A stretch of DNA of 64,000 nt from Porpolomopsis calyptriformis. Lineage: Eukaryota > Basidiomycota > Agaricomycetes > Agaricales > Hygrophoraceae. Under the pieces are notes generated by a model. It made no database searches, had not been told where the DNA came from, and worked only from the letters and a program-made list of their open reading frames with translations. Positions 58,112 to 64,000 of the stretch are shown one piece after another. Every line of letters begins with the position of its first letter. Positions within the stretch are counted from its first letter, which is position 1. Location: positions 3,162,001 to 3,226,000 of the forward strand of contig OX621163.1 in the NCBI GenBank assembly GCA_951640195.1. The letters are read 5' to 3'. The position numbers and the translations under genes are program-made.

Positions 58112-59640
58112 TGTTCTTTCAGTTCCTTGATGAGCTGAGCTTTCCTCTCTTTTGGCTAGCGATCGATCCCGCAGTTATCCACCACTTGAATAGTTTCCTC
58201 CATAGTAGCTGGGGAAACTACTTCGTCGACTCATTCCATCTCAATACTTCGAATGTTTCGCCCTTGACCTCACCCTGTGGTTGGTCTTCCTCGTCGTCTG
58301 GCAGCGGCACTACTCGATGGACGCGCTGACGAAGAAGAGGCGAGAGGGGAATTTGGACACTTGTTCGCCCAATGACCTGGTTCTCCACAGCGATAGCAGT
58401 TACCTCGTGGAACGCGTGATATTGATGATGAGGAAATTGTCTCTTGTTTGATAGGAGCAGAGGAGGGAGTTCGGGTCGTCGTTCGAGCCATGGTTTCCCT
58501 GGGAGTGTAGTAGTTACTCCAGGGAGCGGCATGACGCTCAAGTGTGAGTTTGAGACATTGTCAGTCGAAGGTAGAAGCTTTTCGTTTCCAAGCATTGAGG
58601 GTAGCGGGGATGGGATCGAGGGCATAGATTTTTTCAAGGATCCTGGGATTAAGGCTGTTTCGGTAGAAAACTTTGAGTGCATCGTCGTTGAAACCAGTTT
58701 CGTCCGCGAGAGCTCCAAATCGTACATTATAATTGTCCACAGTGGAAAGTCCTTGAGTTACCTTTTGAATCTTGACCTGCACTATCGCCTTAGCATCTAC
58801 ATCTCCAAAACTATCTTCAATCAACTCCATGAAATCCTCGTAGTTGGCTCCGATCCACTGGTTGCAATTGAAATCTTGGGTCTGCTGTCGAGCCCACGAT
58901 TGGGCGACTCCTTTCTTCATGAACAACAAGACATAGGTAATCCTCTGTCTGTCGGACTACTGGCTGTCGTCAAGGACTAGATGACAGGCTTGGATGAAGT
59001 CGAGACATTTGGCTGCAGACCCGTCATATTCATCGGGTTTGGCAATCTTGATGGAGGGAGGAGCAGGTTGTTGAGGCAAAGGAGGTTGTTGGGGTGGTTG
59101 AGGGGGTTGAGGAGGTTGAGGTTGCTGTTGTTGTTGTTGGAGCTGGGTGATCAACTGTTGTTGTTGGGTGATGGTTTGTTCAAGTTGACAAACAGTAGCC
59201 ATCAAGGTCGTAAGATCTATAGTGGGGGGTTGGTGGGGGCATTGATGGACGTTCCTGACATGTTGGTGGATGTCGGCTGTTGTGGAGTTGCTGGAGCTGT
59301 TGGTGTTGGTGTTGATGTCGCAGAAGAAAGTTGGGAGTAGAGAGAACTGTATCGTCCTGGTGGGGTAGCAGTTCATTGATGAACTGGTCTTGTCACTGGG
59401 GCTGAAGATGAAGAGAAGAGTCCTCTTGTTCTTGATCGAGTTCGCGGTTCTAGAGGAGCAGGAGCAGGAGTGGGGGTGGGAGCAGCTAATGTTTCTTCAA
59501 GAGCAGAAGAAAAGGATGGTTCTTGATCTCAAATTGTAGCTGAAAAGGTCGATCTTGAAAGAGGGTCTTCATATTGCTCTTCAACGTCTGAGTTGTCAGT
59601 AGAAGCCAGGATGAAAGTGGGTAAGAGCTAAAGGGGTGAT
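58102..59640 (-). pseudogene. gag: E2 gag, several breaks
   Basis: Minus strand: acidic N-terminus (STDNSDVEEQYEDP), a long Gln/Pro tract (TITQQQQLITQLQQQQQQ), KIAKPDEYDGSAAKCLDF, YVLLFMKKGVAQSWAR, then a zinc knuckle CYRCGEPGHWANKCP and a basic tail. The frame ends with CAG GGT TTT TAG. TGA or TAG codons fall near 58,957, 58,558, 58,270, 58,230 and 58,160. Confidence 0.8.
58105..58111 (-). promoter_or_regulatory. E2 -1 frameshift heptamer G_GGT_TTT
   Basis: GGGTTTT on the minus strand, followed at once by the gag stop TAG (58,102-58,104). Confidence 0.65.
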
Positions 59641-59698
59641 GTCAATGATCACAGTGGCTAAGAGTGTTTGGATAAGCAAGTGGGAGAGAACCAGAAGG

Positions 59699-59709
59699 AA
59701 GTCTGATTC
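59699..59709 (-). promoter_or_regulatory. E2 self-primer site
   Basis: Minus-strand GAATCAGACTT one base after the 5' LTR, identical to that of E1. It is complementary to AAGTCTGATTC in the 3' LTR; the 5' LTR copy has one change (59,810-59,820). Confidence 0.65.
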
Positions 59710-59710
59710 T

Positions 59711-60110
59711 TGTTATAAACTGGTTGTTCGGAACGCATTTTACTTCAGGTGTTCTGTCCCAAGAGATATAGGGTATGGTTCCAAGTCCTTGTTATGAGTA
59801 GCTAACAAGGAATCAGACATAAGGTCTGATACATACAGAAGTACTCTTTATATACTGACTACTTATCTGTATGAGTCAGTGCGACATAAACATGTGTTGG
59901 AGATAAGGATGAGTCATTGTGATCGATGACGAATCATAAAGGGGTTGAAATAAGAACAGAAATGAAAGGTGTTCACATATAGGTAGAGTAGTGGGGAATC
60001 CCAGAGAAAGGCAATGGGGAATCCCCATGAAAGAATGGGGATTCCCAAGATAAGATACAAGTTTGCATGTGATAAGATAAGGAAAAGAAAGGAAAATTCC
60101 GACTGTGACA
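59711..60110 (-). repeat. E2 5' LTR
   Basis: 400 bp; partner of 53,219-53,618. Confidence 0.9.
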
Positions 60111-60115
60111 GACGA

Positions 60116-61817
60116 TCGATCAGAGGGTGTGCGATTCCTTTGCGACAGTAATGGTGTGAGGGGTTTTGTTGGATGAGAGGGTGTTTAGATACGATTCGTA
60201 GGGGTCGGGCATGGTGATCGAACAATTGTCGTCGTCGCAATAAGGGAGGGCGTCGTTTGGAATTGCTTCTACTTTGACGGTTTTGACCGCGATTGGTCAA
60301 CCAGTAGGCTGAGTCCGTTTAGGGGTCACTGCCTCTCGAACCTTCGATCGGACTTCAGGTGAGAGGGATAGCAACTCCTCGGGGGATAGCGTGATGCAAG
60401 GGGTTTTCATCGAATGAGTATAGACGTTGGAGGCGATCTTCGAGTCTTGGATCGGCGCTTGGGTATGGTACGAGGGGTCTTTGTCTCTTTTCACCATCAG
60501 AGAGCCAAAGTTTCAGACGTGGGGTGGTACATAGTTAGACTCTTTTGCTTTTGCGAACGGGTGTTCCATCGTAGCTGGTTGAGTCAGGGTGGTCGCGATT
60601 GGAGCACTCGATGGTTTGTCAGCTACTTTCTCTTTTTCGGGATCCTGTCATCGAGGCTGAACGATCTCTACTCCATCGAAGGTCTTCTTGCTCCTTAACG
60701 CGAAAATCTCTTTTTTGAGAGCGGCGATCCGTTCGTCGGCGGATAGTTGATAAGTTTCAGTCGCTGGATCGCGTTGGATACCGGCTGAAATTCCATACAT
60801 CATTCCAGCAGTCGGAGTCGGGTATTGCTTATACCATTCATCCATTCGTTCTTTCAGGGTTTTTCCCAGCATTTGCTGGGGGACGAACCTGTCATTCGGG
60901 AGTATGATCCTTCCTTCGAAGTTTTTCTTGCATTGACCATTTTGAATATATTCGCGGCAGGTCGGGCAGCTTCCGATGAAGTGATCAGGACTTCCACAGA
61001 AGACGCAAGTTTTTGGTTCGAATGGGTTGGGAGCGTTAGGTCGTCGTTCTGAAGATTGTGGTGATCGAGGGGGCAGGTTTCGTTTTGGGGGACCTCTATT
61101 GTCCAGGGTTTTGACCAACGTAGTCATTAGTTTTTCCATGAAGACGCTGAGGTCTTCTTGTTTAGTGGTGGGGGTAGTAGTTGTCGTCGAAGTTGTCGTT
61201 TCGCGCGGTAGAAAGGTGTTCGGAGATGTTCCATAGAGAACGAAATGGGCTGCCTCGTTGATATCATTTACCCTATAAGGATCGTTGGGGAAGTGGTTGG
61301 GGAACTTGATTTCCAGTCGTCAGACGATCCTAGACTAGAGTTCGGGTTGGAATCCTTGGACGAAGGTGCGACTTTGTTCCGCTTCAGAGATTCTATTTTT
61401 CAATCGCAGGAATTTAGTAATCGCTAGGAATGATCGGAAATACACTCCGAGTTCGTTCGTGTTCATGATCCCTAATTGAAGCTGTTCTCCGACTATTTTG
61501 TCCATATCGGCGATGGACCACTTTCGATCGTCTTCCGATCCTGGGTATAGCTTATAGATGGCGGCGACGAATTCATCGAACGTATGTCCAGCTTGGAACT
61601 CCATTTGGTATTCCCAGAGTTCGGAGGTATCGATGTCGATGTACTTGCAGGCGTAAGCCTTCTTAGCATCGTCGTCGGTGATGCTACAATTAGCGAAAAG
61701 ACCTCTGAGGTCTTGGAAGTATCTTCAAAGTTCACGAGGTTGTTCAGGGTTGAACTTCGGGGTGGTCAAGTGACTGCGAGCGGGCATTACTAGGTTTGGT
61801 GGGGTCATCATAGTCAT
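60116..61817 (-). pseudogene. gag: E4 gag and linker to protease
   Basis: Minus strand from ATG 61,817 (MTMMTPPNLVMPARSHLTT) through a TGA in EL-stop-RYFQDL, then YACKYIDIDTSELWEYQMEF, FVAAIYKLYPGSEDDRKW, LRLKNRISEAEQSRTFVQGF, stops near 61,333 and 61,320, a Thr-rich tract and a CCHC-like knuckle (CVFCGSPDHFIGSCP). It goes on with LSADERIAALKKEIFALRSKK and LSPEELLSLSPEVRSKV until a TGA just before E2. Gag and protease appear to be one frame; the join across E2 is in frame. Confidence 0.75.
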
Positions 61818-62080
61818 TGTAGAAATCAATGATAATGAGGAAAGTGATAAGGTAGAGGAGGTTTCGTCGGGGGAATCGGGATTGTTGATCGAAGTTGAAT
61901 TTCGATTTATTGGAGAGTTGGGAAGTGTTGTTTGGGTTGGATTGATGTTTCGAGTGAGTCTATCTCATAGGGTTGTGCTTCGAGTCACTCGATTGTGTGT
62001 CAGGAACAGCGGTTTGAAGGACTGAGTTGAAGGAATCTTTTAAGATTTTTAATAGTGGGCCCTCATGGTGGGCTCCAAAA

Positions 62081-62678
62081 TGATATGTCTGCTTCGTGTA
62101 TGAGAACCGAACACAGAACAAGGTGTGAGGACGACTATAAAGAGTCTCGACACAGCCTATGATCGATAATCGTGGAAAGGGAGTCTTCGATCATTTGCAA
62201 ACGTGATTGATCAGGGAATCGGAAGGATCGGAAAGTTGAAAGAGGAAATCAAGAGGAAGTCTTAGAAGATCTAGACTCGAGGGTGAGAGAGAAGCGAATA
62301 TCTAACTTGTTGGATCACTAGCTACAACATACAGTATATATATCTTCTAGTACAAGGATCCCTTTGAGTGTATATGATAAAAGGGGAGCCTCTCTAATGA
62401 TCTAAGGGGAAAGTAGTGAATGGGAATGAAGGAATCAAATGAAAAGGGAGAAATAGAAGAGAACAGATGCCTTTGAATAGTGTCTTCCCTTTGATATACA
62501 AACTTTCATTTGCATTCGGAAAGCTTCAATCGCGTTCGGAGTGTTCGATGATTCTCAAAGTCGTTCGGGACATTCGGGAGCTATCGGAGGGTTCGAGTTC
62601 GTATTCGAAGGACTTGATAGGCATCTAGTATTCGTATAGTTGAATATACAGTGCTCAGGGGATGGAGGGGTCATATCA
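62081..62678 (-). repeat. E4 5' LTR
   Basis: 598 bp. Inside it on the minus strand, the next bases are TTTTGGAGCCCACCATG, which could be a tRNA-type primer site (TGG start). Unlike E1-E3 and E5 no LTR complement was found. Confidence 0.85.
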
Positions 62679-62682
62679 GCGT

Positions 62683-63810
62683 ATATCTGAAAGGCTTCCT
62701 ACTGCTTTTCATGATTGAGAAAATCTGTTACAACCTGTAACTCCGCGGACTACTCAAGGTCAAGCATCAACTTTGGTTGAAGAAACACCTCAAGTCCAGC
62801 CAACTCAAGAAGCTCCGGAACAGGAGACAGCTGAAGAGATATTGATCATGGCTTTTCAAAATATTGCCACTATCGCTCAAGCTTCTTCTGGAGCTAAACC
62901 CACAAAATCCAAAGTCTGAGAGCCTGATCCTTTCGATGGCTCTGATCCGATGAAACTCCGGCCTTTCCTGGTTCAACTTCAATTGAATTTCAAGGATAGG
63001 CCTTCTGCATTTACTTCCGATGAAGCTAAGGTCAATTATGCTATGTCGTTTCTGAAGGGAATAATGTTATCTTTATTCGAACCTTACCTTTTGGAGACTA
63101 TTCCTAACCCTCCATTGTTCCTCTCGGACTTCTCGGAGTTCTGCTCCGAGTTACAGGACCAATTTGGACCTTTGGATCCAATAGGAACTGCCAAAGCGGA
63201 ATTGGAATCCTTGAAGATGTTCGATAATCAACAGATCGCCAAATATATTGTGCACTTCAATAGGCTAGTGGTTCAAGTCCAATGGGACGTTGGAGCACTG
63301 TGGCATATCTTTTACTGTGGTCTTCCAGATTGAATCAAGGATCAAATGTCTCAAGTCGGAACACCAGCCATGTTGGTAGCTATGAAGGAGTTAGCTCAAA
63401 CGATTGATGCTAGGTATTGGGAACATAAAGGAGAGCTTAAGCGGGACTCTGGTCATGCTCCAGCACCTCCGATGAATGCTCCTAAACCACCTTCAACTCC
63501 AACAACACCTTCTACTTTCAAGAAAACTCCTATGAAATCAACTCCGACTACCTCAACTCCGAAGCGTCCTGACCTCTCTGATAAGCTCGGAAAAGACAGA
63601 AAGCTTACTCCGGCCAAACAAAAACGTCGTTTGGATAATAACTTGTGTATGTTTTGTGGATCCCCAGGTCATATGGCAAAGGAATGTCCAAAGTCTGGTT
63701 CCTCTGCTTCAAAGAAGGCTTCTGGACGTGCCACTACTGTTGCCGAACCACCCACTCAGGAATCCCCTACTCCTATTCCGAGCGCCCCTCTGGCTGCTCC
63801 GGGAAAATAG
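62683..63810 (+). pseudogene. gag: E5 gag, main part
   Basis: The frame continues from 39,877 with ISERLPTAFHD, a TGA, a Pro/Gln region, a second TGA, then the capsid-like region PDPFDGSDPMKLRPFLVQLQ, YAMSFLKGIMLSLFEPYL and LDPIGTAKAELESLKM, a third TGA, and KELAQTIDARYWE. The Pro/Thr-rich linker leads to a zinc knuckle CMFCGSPGHMAKECP (CX2CX4HX4C). The stop TAG is at 63,808-63,810, directly after the slip heptamer. All three TGAs fit CGA origin. Confidence 0.8.
63801..63807 (+). promoter_or_regulatory. E5 -1 frameshift heptamer G_GGA_AAA
   Basis: Gag codons CCG GGA AAA TAG: heptamer GGGAAAA abuts the stop. A shift of -1 enters the frame that leads to the protease DSGST. Confidence 0.65.
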
Positions 63811-64000
63811 GAGGTAGTCTGCATGAGACGCAGAATGTGGACTGCGTTGAAACCGTTCCTGCGTCTTCTATTGTAAAGCTTAATGCTTCTGTTCCTTGCT
63901 CTGATTCCTTTTTGATCACTTTATTTATTGATTCGTTATCTATTCCAACTCTTATTGATTCAGGATCCACACATTGTTTCTTGGACTTTGACTTTGTCCA
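63801..64000 (+). CDS. pol: E5 pol start (aspartic protease), cut by window end
   Basis: The -1 frame is open from the slip site to the window edge and ends with IPTLIDSGSTHCFLDFDFV, the N-terminal part of a retropepsin-like fold with its D-S/T-G motif. RT and integrase must lie beyond 64,000. Confidence 0.75.

Larger units (their letters stand above)
53219..60110 (-). mobile_element. E2: Ty3/gypsy chromovirus inserted in E4
   Basis: Two 400-bp LTRs (TGTCACAG or TGTCACAG-like to TTTATAACA on the minus strand) flank gag, pol and ORF3. The 5-bp duplication is GACAA/GACGA (53,214-53,218 and 60,111-60,115), differing at a CpG. The LTRs differ at about ten sites, mostly C/T at CpG. It is a relative of E1 (similar LTR ends, primer site and ORF3). 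Confidence 0.92.
39878..62678 (-). mobile_element. E4: Ty3/gypsy element, host of E2 and E3
   Basis: LTRs of 629 and 598 bp (TGATA to TATCA) flank minus-strand gag-pol and a plus-strand accessory gene. It inserted into E5 with a 4-bp duplication (GTGT/GCGT, differing at a CpG). The interior was later split by E3 and E2. Its LTRs differ by indels and many transitions, so it is older than E1-E3. The RT and gag match a separate Agaricomycete gypsy clade without a visible chromodomain. Confidence 0.85.
39488..64000 (+). mobile_element. E5: Ty3/gypsy element, interrupted by E4, runs off window
   Basis: A 256-bp LTR (39,488-39,743; TGTTA to TAACA) precedes a gag that is cut after 33 codons by E4 and resumes at 62,683. 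The 3' part is outside the window. The element overran the ORF at 39,011-39,487. Its gag differs strongly from E1-E4. Confidence 0.85.

Noticed and set aside
62040..62080. Self-priming site for E4
   Set aside because: No segment of the E4 LTR complements the bases after it; a TGG-starting tRNA-type site is more likely.

Overview
The window looks like nuclear DNA of a basidiomycete, most likely an Agaricomycete. Genes are split by many 40-60 nt GT-AG introns. Several proteins belong to families I know only from Agaricomycetes (DUF6532-like, DUF6698-like, WD40-transmembrane and Plavaka transposase types). Most of the DNA is transposable elements carrying C-to-T (CpG to TpG/CpA) decay. No rRNA, tRNA or CRISPR was seen. 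Family names come from recalled motifs, not from a search.

Positions 1-19,416 are gene-bearing. They hold a 5'-truncated ORF, a small minus-strand gene, a nine-exon WD40 gene with a C-terminal membrane helix, and a large pseudogene of an Agaricomycete family. That pseudogene is split by a 1.7 kb insertion which carries its own three-exon gene and is flanked by a near-perfect 8-bp duplication. Two spliced minus-strand genes follow (DUF6698-like and DUF6532-like), then a four-exon plus-strand gene and a coiled-coil minus-strand gene. Two intergenic stretches (429-1415 and 4149-4880) hold a family of about 24-bp palindromes whose arms change in a compensated way.

Positions 19,451-39,487 are DNA transposons: a decayed Plavaka transposase, a Tc1/mariner element with about 215-bp inverted ends, a hAT transposase broken into at least three pieces, and a PIF/Harbinger-type transposase with a companion ORF. 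A nearly intact Ty3/gypsy chromovirus (E1, 27,346-34,210) sits in the hAT gene. Its LTRs differ at one site that I can see, and its duplication is CATAC.

Positions 39,488-64,000 are one nested stack of gypsy elements. E5 (plus strand, continues past the window) is interrupted 33 codons into gag by E4 (39,878-62,678, minus strand). E4 is interrupted by E3 (44,797-51,744) just after its RT YIDD box and by E2 (53,219-60,110) just before its protease. Taking out each insert and one duplication copy restores the host reading frame each time.

Across E1, E2, E3 and E5 three features recur: a segment just after the LTR complementary to an LTR segment about 25-35 nt downstream of the TATA box (Tf1-like self-priming), a -1 frameshift heptamer abutting the gag stop, and, in E1-E3, a third ORF after pol. 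E4 instead carries an antisense, intron-containing gene with a Zn2Cys6-like cysteine pattern.
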